Source: an uncultured Clostridia bacterium (GTDB lineage: Bacteria; Bacillota; Clostridia; Oscillospirales; Ruminococcaceae). From it: a DNA stretch of 9,798 bases. The notes under the pieces are model-generated. The model saw only the letters and a list, made by a program, of their open reading frames with translations. It did not search any database and was not told the origin of the DNA. Both the position numbers and the translations under genes were made by a program. Positions 1 to 6,115 of this stretch are shown piece by piece. Within the stretch, counting starts at the first letter, position 1. Every line of letters begins with the position of its first letter. The DNA lies in NCBI GenBank assembly GCA_945867255.1, contig CAMBHV010000029.1, positions 1 through 9,798 on the forward strand, written 5' to 3'.

Positions 1-1
1 G

Positions 2-820
2 AGATATATATATGACGGTAGTTTTGAGGGCCTGATGTGCTGTGTGTATGAAAGCGTATACACCCACGCACTGCCGCAGGAAGTTGTGTGTGTGGCCGAT
101 GCACAGCCCTGCCTATTTGAAGAGCGACACATTGGCACACAGCCGGACAAGGCAGCGCGCGTATTTGCATCCATTTCCCAAAAGATAGGCCCGGCTGCGG
201 AGGAACTGGTGCGCGATACCTATTTTTCTTGTGTTCCGGGGCGGGAACTTCTTGTGCTGAGATTTTTACATTTTGGCTATAAAATGGGGAAAAGTGCGCC
301 ATATATGCTGGGGCATCCGGCGGTGGCACCGCTTGTGGCGGCGCAGAAGTTTTTACGCAATGAAGCGCATCTTTCGCTGGAATTTCTGCGCTTTGAAGAT
401 ACGGGCGAGGCGCTGGTGGCAGTGATAGAGCCGAAAAACTTTGTGCTACCCTATTTGGCACATCATTTCTGTACACGCTTTGCATGCGAAACGCTTCTGG
501 TTTGGGACAAAACGCATGGAGCCGCTCTGGTTTGGCAGAACGATACGGCACGTATTGTGCCGCTGGAAGACCTGGTGCTCCCGCAGGAAACGGTGCGGGA
601 AGCACAGTTCAAGGCACTGTGGAAACAGTTTTACAACACGATATCGATAAAGGAAAGAGAAAACCCGGTTTGCCGGCGCAATCACTGCCCGAAGCGGTAT
701 TGGGCACATATGACGGAGTTTCAGGATACGCCCGATGTCAGGCGTATGCCGCGCCCAGGTCTGAAAGGTAATCGGGTTGCGCTGCCAACGGGTGGCCTGC
801 GCCCATTGTATAAGGAGTGA
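2..820 (+). CDS. DUF4130-domain putative DNA metabolism protein (TIGR03915-like), 5' partial
   Basis: This is a member of the family that accompanies a radical SAM 'DNA modification/repair' protein and has a uracil-DNA-glycosylase-like relationship; its exact reaction is unknown. The reading frame stays open to the left edge and reads RYIYDGSFEGLM, which is the usual family N-terminus, so the true start lies only a few codons outside the window and the ATG at 35 is internal. The C-terminal family signature is clear: LWKQFYNTISIKER, then NPVCRRNHCPKRYWAHMTEF. About 32 residues follow that motif (DTPDVRRMPRPG onwards to LYKE), which is longer than I expect for the family, where the protein normally ends close to MTEF. 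The radical SAM partner would be expected directly upstream, outside this window. The stop at 818-820 is followed after 2 bp by the next start, so the two genes are probably co-transcribed. Family assignment is strong; the biochemical role is not established. Confidence 0.88.
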   Translation, partial: RYIYDGSFEGLMCCVYESVYTHALPQEVVCVADAQPCLFEERHIGTQPDKAARVFASISQKIGPAAEELVRDTYFSCVPGRELLVLRFLHFGYKMGKSAPYMLGHPAVAPLVAAQKFLRNEAHLSLEFLRFEDTGEALVAVIEPKNFVLPYLAHHFCTRFACETLLVWDKTHGAALVWQNDTARIVPLEDLVLPQETVREAQFKALWKQFYNTISIKERENPVCRRNHCPKRYWAHMTEFQDTPDVRRMPRPGLKGNRVALPTGGLRPLYKE

Positions 821-822
821 CC

Positions 823-1182
823 ATGATGGATATCACGATTCGTTCCTGTTATTTATGTGTGACGGATATGCAACGCGCCATCCGATTCTATGAAACCTTG
901 CTGGAACGTCCTGTCACGGAGCACAGTGAATTATACAGCGTGTTTGATATAGGTGGGTTTCGGCTGGGGCTGTTTGCATTTCAATTGGCGGGGGAAGTAC
1001 ATACATATGGGACGAACTGCCTACCCAGCCTGGAACTGCCATGTCGGGCAGATTTGATGAAGAAGCTAACGGGGCGAAAAATTGTATTCCCTTTGTGCCG
1101 CATTGGAAACAATTGGGTAAGCGAGATTGAAGACAGCGTGGGCAACCGGCTGGAACTAACGGCACCTGCAGGCGGTATGTGA
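823..1182 (+). CDS. VOC (glyoxalase/bleomycin-resistance fold) family protein
   Basis: A 119-residue single VOC module with two beta-alpha-beta-beta-beta units. The first reads YLCVTDMQRAIRFYETLL followed by a FDIGGFRLGLF strand; the second ends with the characteristic EIEDSVGNRLELTAP. The start chosen is ATG 823 because AAGGAG (812-817) lies 5 bases upstream; the GTG at 817 sits inside that ribosome binding site. Members act as lyases, isomerases, dioxygenases or drug-binding proteins, and the substrate cannot be told from sequence. The position that usually supplies the first metal ligand (His or Gln in strand 1) is not obvious here (IRSCYL), so metal-dependent catalysis is uncertain. The gene follows the DUF4130 gene with 2 bp between stop and start, indicating one transcript. 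Confidence 0.85.
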   Translation: MMDITIRSCYLCVTDMQRAIRFYETLLERPVTEHSELYSVFDIGGFRLGLFAFQLAGEVHTYGTNCLPSLELPCRADLMKKLTGRKIVFPLCRIGNNWVSEIEDSVGNRLELTAPAGGM

Positions 1183-1340
1183 CTTTTGCTTTTCCGAATG
1201 CAAGGGCCAAACACAAAAATGGGTGCAGGAAGCATCGGGATATCACTTTGGCAACCAGGCTTTTGCACCGGGAATTTGATATGTGCCGCGTTGGGAAGAA
1301 CCCTATTTTCTGTGCGGCAGCAGGCATACCGGACATGGTG

Positions 1341-1364
1341 TATTCGCGCAGGGTGTGATATACT
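1341..1364 (+). promoter_or_regulatory. Extended -10 promoter for the MBL hydrolase gene
   Basis: TG at 1356-1357, one base, then TATACT at 1359-1364 forms a good extended -10 element. The -35 region (about 1336-1341) is poor, as is common when an extended -10 is present. It would start transcription near 1371, giving an AT-rich leader of about 75 bases before ATG 1446. No terminator was recognised between the VOC gene and this promoter, so read-through from upstream is possible. The remaining intergenic sequence (1183-1340) has no recognisable gene. Confidence 0.55.
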
Positions 1365-1445
1365 AAATAAAATAACGCAACCGAAAACAATGAATTGTAT
1401 ATTATTGAAGAATAATAACGATTAGTATAAAAGAAGGCGAATTTT

Positions 1446-2321
1446 ATGTATGAGCTGATGCAGGCCGGGCCATGTTCGTACTATATGGATTGCCCCAGCA
1501 AGGTGGGGTTTATCGTGTTGGGCAAGGAGGTGTGCCTGGTAGACACGGGCGGCGATAAGGACGCAGGGAAAAAAGCGTTGAAGCACGCGCAGGAAATGGG
1601 CTGGCACGTTGCGCTTGTACTGAACACGCATTCCCACGCAGACCATATTGGTGGAAACCGACTTGTGCAGCAGCGAACAGGCGCGCCCATTTACGCGCCT
1701 GACATGGAAGCGGATTTTGTGCGCCATCCTGTTTTGGAGCCAGCCACCGCTTTTGGCGGAAATCCACCAAAGGCTTTGCGCGGCAAGTTTTGGATGGCAC
1801 AGGAAAGCGAAGCTTTGCCCACACAGGCGGCGTCTTTGCCGGACGGTATTACGCTGATGCGTTTGGACGGGCACGCCCCTGCTCATATGGCTGTACAGGC
1901 ACCGGACGGGGTATGGTTTGTGGGTGATGCTGTAATTGGGCAGGCAACGCTGGAAAAGTATCATATCAGCTTCCTGTATGATGTTGCGGCCTTTCTGCAT
2001 CCCCTGGATGTATTGGAAGCATTGGAAGGCACGGCCTTTGTGCCTTCGCATGCGCCGGCGGTGCAGGATATCCGGCCGCTTGTGCAGGCCAATCGTGCAG
2101 CCTGCGAGGAAGTGGCTGCGCGTATTGTGCAGATCTGTGCACAGCCGCAGACAGACGATGATGTGCTCAAACAACTGTTTGACGGATACGGCCTTTCTTT
2201 GAACATGGATCAATATGCTATTTGTGGGGCTACCGTGCGCTCGTATTTTACTTATCTGGAGGAAAAGGGCATTCTTACGTTTGAAGTGTGCGATAACAGG
2301 CTTGTATGGCACACTGTATAA
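1446..2321 (+). CDS. MBL-fold metallo-hydrolase with C-terminal winged-helix-like region
   Basis: A 291-residue metallo-beta-lactamase-superfamily hydrolase of the glyoxalase II / LACTB2-like type, probably cytosolic since no signal peptide is seen. Strand LVDTGG is at residues 31-36. The metal motif THSHADHIGG (61-70) gives H62, H64, D66 and H67. A second cluster, GHAPAH (142-147), gives H143 and H147; FVGDAV gives the bridging D161; PSHAP gives the last ligand, H202. A complete two-metal site is therefore visible. From about residue 215 onwards the protein is helical and ends in VRSYFTYLEEKGIL and a short hairpin, resembling the small winged-helix domain that caps LACTB2-type enzymes. The start at 1446 is preceded by AAGAAGG. 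The substrate is unknown; thioester or phosphodiester hydrolysis are both possible. The gene appears to be driven by its own promoter at 1341-1364. Confidence 0.88.
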   Translation: MYELMQAGPCSYYMDCPSKVGFIVLGKEVCLVDTGGDKDAGKKALKHAQEMGWHVALVLNTHSHADHIGGNRLVQQRTGAPIYAPDMEADFVRHPVLEPATAFGGNPPKALRGKFWMAQESEALPTQAASLPDGITLMRLDGHAPAHMAVQAPDGVWFVGDAVIGQATLEKYHISFLYDVAAFLHPLDVLEALEGTAFVPSHAPAVQDIRPLVQANRAACEEVAARIVQICAQPQTDDDVLKQLFDGYGLSLNMDQYAICGATVRSYFTYLEEKGILTFEVCDNRLVWHTV

Positions 2322-2328
2322 TACTGCT

Positions 2329-2357
2329 TTGCCTTGTGCGGCAACATGTGTTATACT
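2329..2357 (+). promoter_or_regulatory. Sigma-A promoter of the cyclophilin-gtrA unit
   Basis: TTGCCT (2329-2334), a 17-bp spacer, then TATACT (2352-2357) with an upstream TG (2349-2350) as extended -10. The spacing is ideal and the site lies in the 108-bp gap before the cyclophilin start at 2430. Transcription would start near 2364, giving a leader of about 65 bases. A further TATAAT at 2317-2322 overlaps the upstream stop codon but lacks a convincing -35. Confidence 0.7.
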
Positions 2358-2429
2358 GAAACAACAGAATAAAATGGCGGTGCCGTACCCGGGCCGCCAA
2401 AATGAACAGGAAACGGAGCGGGATATCAA

Positions 2430-2903
2430 ATGATTGAGATTACTATGGAAAACGGCGGAACGATCCGCATCGAACTGGATAAAACGGCAGCGCCTATTAC
2501 GGCAGAAAATTTTGAAAAGCTGGTGGCGAAAGGGTTTTATGATGGCCTTACATTCCATCGTGTCATCCCAGGGTTCATGATCCAGGGCGGTTGCCCGGAC
2601 GGTACAGGTATGGGTGGCCCCGGCTACACCATCAAGGGAGAATTTGCCGCAAACGGGGTGGCTAACCCCATTCGCCATACGCGCGGCGTGATCAGTATGG
2701 CCCGCGCGCAGGATCCGAACTCGGCTGGTAGCCAGTTCTTTATCATGCACGCAGATGCGCCGCATCTGGATGGCGAATATGCAGCATTTGGCCATGTGGT
2801 AGAGGGAATGGATGTGGTGGACGAAATTGCCGCTGTTACCACCGATTTTTGTGACAAACCCAAAACGCCCGTGGTGATGAAAACGGTGCGCGTGGTGGAT
2901 TGA
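2430..2903 (+). CDS. Peptidyl-prolyl cis-trans isomerase, cyclophilin type
   Basis: A 157-residue single-domain cyclophilin catalysing cis-trans isomerisation of X-Pro peptide bonds during protein folding. No signal peptide or lipobox is present, so it should be cytosolic. Active-site features are in order: FHRVIPGFMIQGG (42-54) with the catalytic R44, plus F49 and Q52; M90-A91 within GVISMARA; SQFF (101-104); and HLDGEYAAFG (112-121). The position equivalent to the cyclosporin-binding Trp of human CypA is His112, a common bacterial variant expected to weaken cyclosporin binding. Length matches the small bacterial class. GGAG at 2415-2418 precedes ATG 2430. The gtrA-like gene follows after 10 bp, so the two are likely one operon. 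Confidence 0.95.
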   Translation: MIEITMENGGTIRIELDKTAAPITAENFEKLVAKGFYDGLTFHRVIPGFMIQGGCPDGTGMGGPGYTIKGEFAANGVANPIRHTRGVISMARAQDPNSAGSQFFIMHADAPHLDGEYAAFGHVVEGMDVVDEIAAVTTDFCDKPKTPVVMKTVRVVD

Positions 2904-2913
2904 GAGGCGCTGC

Positions 2914-3360
2914 ATGAAAAAGCTGTTTGCGTTTTTCTGGGATAAAAGCCTTTTGATTTTTGCCATAATTGGTGCGGTGAATACCGTGATCACCATGGTG
3001 GGCACCCAGCTCCTGATGGGGCCGTTCACTGGTATGTGGGGCGAAAACGTGGCCTACTGGGCCAGCAGCGCCACCATGTTTTTCCTTACCAGCATCGAGG
3101 CGTTTTTTCTGAACCGCCATTTCAGTTTTGAAAGCAAAGCGCCCATGGGGAAAAGCGCCGTGCGTTTTGCCACAGTAGTAGCTGTGTGCTATGTGTTGTC
3201 GTTCAGCATGTCCAAATGGCTGGTGCCCACATTCATCCGCGTATGCCTGCCTCAATTCGAGGGCAACGCATGGGTGTTGCGCATCGCATTGTTGGTGGCG
3301 CAGGTGATCTACACCGGATGCAACTATCTGGGCCAGCGCCTGTGGGCATTTAAGGAATGA
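2914..3360 (+). CDS. GtrA-like membrane protein
   Basis: A 148-residue protein of the GtrA family, small four-helix membrane proteins thought to move or assist undecaprenyl-linked sugars in surface polysaccharide modification. Four hydrophobic segments are visible at about residues 12-35, 46-66, 84-104 and 120-140. Family signatures include FAIIGAVNTVI near the start, FFLNRHFSF (64-72) between helices 2 and 3, and NYLGQRLWAFKE at the C-terminus. GAGAGG lies just upstream of ATG 2914, which follows the cyclophilin stop by 10 bp. No glycosyltransferase is next to it, so its lipid-linked sugar substrate cannot be inferred. A strong terminator follows, so it closes the operon. Confidence 0.9.
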   Translation: MKKLFAFFWDKSLLIFAIIGAVNTVITMVGTQLLMGPFTGMWGENVAYWASSATMFFLTSIEAFFLNRHFSFESKAPMGKSAVRFATVVAVCYVLSFSMSKWLVPTFIRVCLPQFEGNAWVLRIALLVAQVIYTGCNYLGQRLWAFKE

Positions 3361-3417
3361 TTCTTAGTGTTGCCCATGTGAAAATATGCGGGGCATATAA
3401 AAAGTACCTAACGGAAA

Positions 3418-3458
3418 AGGGCAGCTCAAACCAAATGGGTTTGAGCTGCCCTCTTTTT
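3418..3458 (+). terminator. Rho-independent terminator after the GtrA-like gene
   Basis: A perfect 15-bp stem pairs 3418-3432 (AGGGCAGCTCAAACC) with 3438-3452 around a 5-base loop (AAATG), followed by C and five T residues (3454-3458). It lies 58 bases after the GtrA stop. Four A residues (3415-3418) run into the left side of the stem, so it may weakly terminate the other strand too, although no minus-strand gene is seen nearby. Confidence 0.92.
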
Positions 3459-3554
3459 GGCCTTTTTATGGCTTGGCCGCTATCTTTTGATTTTTTGAAG
3501 AACCACAAGATGGTTCTGCGTATCATGTACAGGCAGATGCTTTTGTTTCCATAA

Positions 3555-3594
3555 TAATATATTGACAAACAATATTATACAAAATATAATATTG
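3555..3594 (+). promoter_or_regulatory. Consensus promoter embedded in a triple half-site operator upstream of padR
   Basis: The promoter matches the sigma-A consensus exactly: TTGACA (3562-3567), 17-bp spacer, TATAAT (3585-3590). Three 10-bp half-sites overlap it: TAATATATTG (3555-3564), CAATATTATA (3570-3579) and TATAATATTG (3585-3594), separated by ACAAA and CAAAA. The second and third form a perfect inverted repeat; the first and second form an 8-of-10 inverted repeat. One palindrome therefore covers the -35 and the other the -10. PadR-family repressors commonly bind palindromes over their own promoter, so this is a strong candidate autoregulatory operator for the gene at 3626. Binding is inferred, not shown. 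Confidence 0.85.
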
Positions 3595-3625
3595 TTGAAA
3601 GTGAGATAAAAGGGGGCTGCGTGCC

Positions 3626-3943
3626 ATGGCGTTCAATACGGGCGCTGCGCTGCTGGATGCTTTGGTGCTGAGCATTGTAAGCGACGAAAGCACGTATGGT
3701 TATAAGATCACGCAAGATGTGCGGGCTGTGATGGATGTTTCGGAAAGCACATTGTATCCGGTGCTGCGGCGACTTCAGAAAGAGGCTTGCCTGGATACAT
3801 ATGACAGGGCGTTTGCAGGGCGAAACAGGCGATATTACAGCATCACGGAAAAAGGTTGTGAACAGCTGGAAGAATACCGGCGCCAGTGGCGCGAATATGA
3901 GCGAAAGGTGAATACGGTATTGTTTGGGGAGGCGCAGGTATGA
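3626..3943 (+). CDS. PadR-family transcriptional regulator
   Basis: A 105-residue winged-helix repressor of the short PadR class. The N-terminal helix LLDALVLSIV leads to STYGYKITQDV (22-32); the recognition region reads VSESTLYPVLRRLQKE (38-53); the wing and following strand read GRNRRYYSITEKG (65-77). A short C-terminal helix (78-98) would form the dimer arm. AGGGGG at 3611-3616 lies 9 bases upstream of ATG 3626. The stop overlaps the next start by 4 bp (ATGA at 3940-3943), so regulator and DUF1700 protein are translationally coupled. It probably represses this operon through the palindromes at 3555-3594. The inducing signal is unknown; envelope perturbation or a lipophilic compound are plausible from family knowledge. 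Confidence 0.93.
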   Translation: MAFNTGAALLDALVLSIVSDESTYGYKITQDVRAVMDVSESTLYPVLRRLQKEACLDTYDRAFAGRNRRYYSITEKGCEQLEEYRRQWREYERKVNTVLFGEAQV

Positions 3944-4977
3944 AAAGAGAAGAATTTCTGGCCCGTCTGGAACAGGGGCTGGCCGGGCTTGGGGAAGAAG
4001 AGCGCGGTGAAGCACTGAAGTTTTATAATGAATATCTGGATGAAGTGGGCCCCGGACAGGAAGAACAGGAAATCGCTCGCCTGGGCGACCCACGGCGCGT
4101 GGCCAATATCATCCGCGCGAACCTGGGAATGGGGCCGGCCCCACGCGCAGATGATGCACCGGACGCACCTGAAACGGCAAGTGTAACGAAAGCGGCGGCA
4201 CAACAACCAGAACTGGTGCTGGAAGGTTTGGAAAAACAGACATCCTCGGTGCGGCCGCAATTGGAAGAAGCGGGCAAGGAACAAATTGACCAGCAGAGCG
4301 GTTGCGCCCCTGCCCTGTCTCTGGAGCAAAAGGCCGATTCCGGCCAGCCGGAACCAAAGCAGGGCGATATGCAGCAAGAGGCACAACAGCCGGGAAATGA
4401 CAGCACGCGGGCGGGTGCCGGGGCCGCTGCACAGGATACCATGAATTATGTGCGCGAGGCGGCCGGGGCTGCAGCACAGGCCGCCCGGGAGGCATGGAAA
4501 AGTGCACAACCGCATGTGCAGGCCACGGCTTCCAGTGCGTATGAAGCGGCACAGGCTTCTGTAAAAACGGGCGCACACAATGCAGCCGCAGCCTGCGATA
4601 ACGCCCGTAACCGCATGGGCGCAAACGGTGTATTATGTATGATTATCATCGTGCTGACATTCCCTTTATGGATCAGCGTGTTGGGTGGCCTGTTTGGCGC
4701 GTTGTTCGGGCTCATCGGTGGGCTGTGTGGGCTTGTACTGGGTGGTTTCGGTGTGATATTGGGTGGCGCACTGGCACTGGTGCGTTCCCTTACATTGCTT
4801 GTTACAGCCCCTGCGGATGCCATGATGAACATAGGCATTAGTCTTCTGTGTGTGGCGCTGGGCAGCGTATTGGCAGGAATCGGTGTGGCTATCGTGCAGA
4901 AATTGGTGCCGTGGGTGTTTGGGCTGATCGGACGCCTCGTGAAATGGGTAAGCGAAAAGGTGGGTGGCGGCAGATGA
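3940..4977 (+). CDS. DUF1700-domain membrane protein with long Ala/Gln-rich insert
   Basis: A 345-residue protein with three parts. Residues 1-63 form the conserved DUF1700 helical domain (MKREEFLARLEQGLAGL, then FYNEYLDEVGPG and IARLGDPRRVANIIRANLG). Residues 64-228 form a hydrophilic Ala/Gln/Glu-rich region. Residues 229-345 form a membrane region with hydrophobic stretches at about 230-250, 251-285 (very Gly-rich) and 297-322, then a basic C-terminal tail. DUF1700 proteins usually sit beside PadR regulators, as here; many are shorter, with the cytosolic domain joined more directly to the helices. Within 171-225, five 11-residue blocks can be aligned with small or hydrophobic residues at positions 1, 4 and 8, which suggests an amphipathic helix lying on membrane or packing on itself. 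It overlaps padR and the next gene by ATGA at each end. Function is not known; a membrane-stress or scaffold role is inferred. Confidence 0.85.
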   Translation: MKREEFLARLEQGLAGLGEEERGEALKFYNEYLDEVGPGQEEQEIARLGDPRRVANIIRANLGMGPAPRADDAPDAPETASVTKAAAQQPELVLEGLEKQTSSVRPQLEEAGKEQIDQQSGCAPALSLEQKADSGQPEPKQGDMQQEAQQPGNDSTRAGAGAAAQDTMNYVREAAGAAAQAAREAWKSAQPHVQATASSAYEAAQASVKTGAHNAAAACDNARNRMGANGVLCMIIIVLTFPLWISVLGGLFGALFGLIGGLCGLVLGGFGVILGGALALVRSLTLLVTAPADAMMNIGISLLCVALGSVLAGIGVAIVQKLVPWVFGLIGRLVKWVSEKVGGGR

Positions 4978-5816
4978 AACGGTTTTCAAAAGCATTGTTT
5001 GCCTTTGCCGGCGCCTGCCTTGTGACAGGCTTTGTACTGTGTATCATCGGCTTTGCATTGGGCGGACGGGCGCACAATTTATCTCTGTGGCGCAGCGGGC
5101 CGGAATTTTTTCATTTTGATTTTGATTCCATTGTCCGTTGGGATGAGAACGACAGTTGCGAACGTGTCGGCGCAGGGCGCGCACAGGCAGTGAGCGGTGA
5201 GAATCTTGCAGATGTGCATAGTCTGGACATTGATGTGGCGGCGGGCAGTGTGTACCTGTGTGAGGGCGATGCGTTTTTCGTAGAGGCAACTTCACACGGT
5301 GGTAATATTCCAAAATATTCCTGGGGAACAGAGAACAAAACATTTTACCTGAAAACAGAGGGCGCAGATGCTTCCCTTTGGGAAAAGGTGACATTTACAG
5401 TTACGGTTCCTCGCGGAACAGAATTCAGCACAGCGCATCTTGTTACAGATATGGGCAGCCTGAAGGTGGAAAGCCTTACTTGCCGTGAAGGGGTGTTTTC
5501 CACCGATATGGGCAGCATGGAGCTATATGACACTAATTGTAGCGAAAAAGCAGACATCAGCGTGGATATGGGCAGTGTGGAACTGGAGGGCAACCTTGCC
5601 GGGGATATCCATGTGAACTGTGGTATGGGCAATGCGCAATTGCAAATTTCCCGGCCGCAGGTGTATGGCTATCGGGTTCAGTGCGGCATGGGAAGCATTG
5701 CTATTGGTGATGCCAGTTTTGGTGGCTTTGGCACAGACACCACTGAGCATACGGACGCAGATACTGTATTTGATTTGGAGTGCGGCATGGGCGGCATCGA
5801 AGTGAGTTTTCTATGA
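4974..5816 (+). CDS. DUF4097-type surface repeat protein (LiaG/YvlB-like)
   Basis: A 280-residue protein with an N-terminal membrane anchor (residues 8-30, FAFAGACLVTGFVLCIIG) and an extracytoplasmic beta-rich domain. The start at ATG 4974 is chosen because it overlaps the DUF1700 stop by ATGA and begins with a proper anchor; the frame is open farther upstream, but that would put non-anchor sequence inside the DUF1700 gene. Six turns carry an MG motif, with Met at about 160, 179, 199, 218, 239 and 272 (TDMGS, TDMGS, VDMGS, CGMGN, CGMGS, CGMGG), typical of the parallel beta-helix of DUF4097 proteins. Relatives in Bacillus (YvlB, LiaG) belong to envelope-stress operons. Several cysteines occur in the last three turns. 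The role is not established; a surface or adhesin-like sensor partner of the DUF1700 and PspC proteins is inferred. Confidence 0.85.
   Translation: MKRFSKALFAFAGACLVTGFVLCIIGFALGGRAHNLSLWRSGPEFFHFDFDSIVRWDENDSCERVGAGRAQAVSGENLADVHSLDIDVAAGSVYLCEGDAFFVEATSHGGNIPKYSWGTENKTFYLKTEGADASLWEKVTFTVTVPRGTEFSTAHLVTDMGSLKVESLTCREGVFSTDMGSMELYDTNCSEKADISVDMGSVELEGNLAGDIHVNCGMGNAQLQISRPQVYGYRVQCGMGSIAIGDASFGGFGTDTTEHTDADTVFDLECGMGGIEVSFL
5448..5795 (+). repeat. Short in-gene repeats encoding DMGS/CGMG turns
   Basis: GATATGGGCAGC occurs at 5448-5459 and 5505-5516, with GATATGGGCAGT at 5565-5576, so the first three copies differ by one base. More diverged copies follow: GGTATGGGCAAT (from 5622), GGCATGGGAAGC (from 5685) and GGCATGGGCGGC (from 5784). 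Steps are 57, 60, 57, 63 and 99 bp, matching 19 to 21 residue turns except the last. They encode the repeat turns of the DUF4097 protein. Confidence 0.85.
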
Positions 5817-5867
5817 GATGTAGCGCCCAGAGGAAAACCCGAGAAAAATAACGTAAGGAGAATCGAT

Positions 5868-6092
5868 ATGACGGAAAAAAGATTATACAAAGCCCGCGGT
5901 CACCGTATGGTATGCGGTGTATGCGGCGGAGTGGCAGAGTATTTTGGGGTAGACCCTACGCTGGTGCGCCTTGCATTCCTGCTTCTGGCGGCTGGTTGGG
6001 GCAGCGGCATTATAGCCTATATCGTGGCGGCACTGATCATTCCGGAACCCCCGGTAGAACCCTATTCGTATTCAGATGACATTCACGCCTGA
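5868..6092 (+). CDS. PspC-domain small membrane protein
   Basis: A 74-residue PspC protein. The signature runs from RLYKARGHRMVCGVCGGVAE (5-24), then YFGVDPTLVRLAF, followed by a membrane helix at about 36-57 and the end-of-helix motif ALIIPEPP. A short acidic tail follows. PspC proteins act at the inner membrane in envelope-stress responses, either as regulators (as in the phage-shock system) or as damage effectors. TAAGGAG at 5854-5860 sits 7 bases before ATG 5868. The gene lies 51 bp after the DUF4097 gene with no terminator between them and a good terminator just after it, so it is the last gene of the padR unit. Its pairing with PadR, DUF1700 and DUF4097 proteins supports a membrane-integrity role. 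Confidence 0.93.
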   Translation: MTEKRLYKARGHRMVCGVCGGVAEYFGVDPTLVRLAFLLLAAGWGSGIIAYIVAALIIPEPPVEPYSYSDDIHA

Positions 6093-6115
6093 AGAAAGGC
6101 AGAGATGCCAGTGCA

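Noticed and set aside
2375..2399. TGGCGG / CCGCCA inverted repeat in the cyclophilin leader as a terminator or riboswitch
   Set aside because: The stem is only 6 bp with a 13-base loop and no T-run follows; no riboswitch core is recognisable.
1422..3029. A 535-codon open frame on the minus strand across the MBL and cyclophilin genes
   Set aside because: It lies antisense to two clearly recognised genes, its translation is rich in His, Cys and Arg with no recognisable domain, and it has no suitable promoter; it is a by-product of codon use on the + strand.
3357..3554. Small + strand open frame after the GtrA-like gene
   Set aside because: It runs straight through the strong terminator hairpin and lacks any recognisable domain.
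3835..4624. Long minus-strand open frames opposite padR and the DUF1700 gene
   Set aside because: They are antisense to GC-rich, Ala-rich coding sequence, which naturally lacks stop codons in other frames; their translations are low complexity and match no family I know.
4848..4973. Upstream extension of the DUF4097 gene inside the DUF1700 gene
   Set aside because: The extra 42 residues overlap the end of the DUF1700 gene in another frame and precede a proper membrane anchor; the ATGA overlap at 4974 is the natural start.
5448..5795. CRISPR-like or tandem noncoding repeat
   Set aside because: The repeats are only about 12 bases, degrade along the series and stay in frame inside a coding sequence, so they reflect protein repeats.
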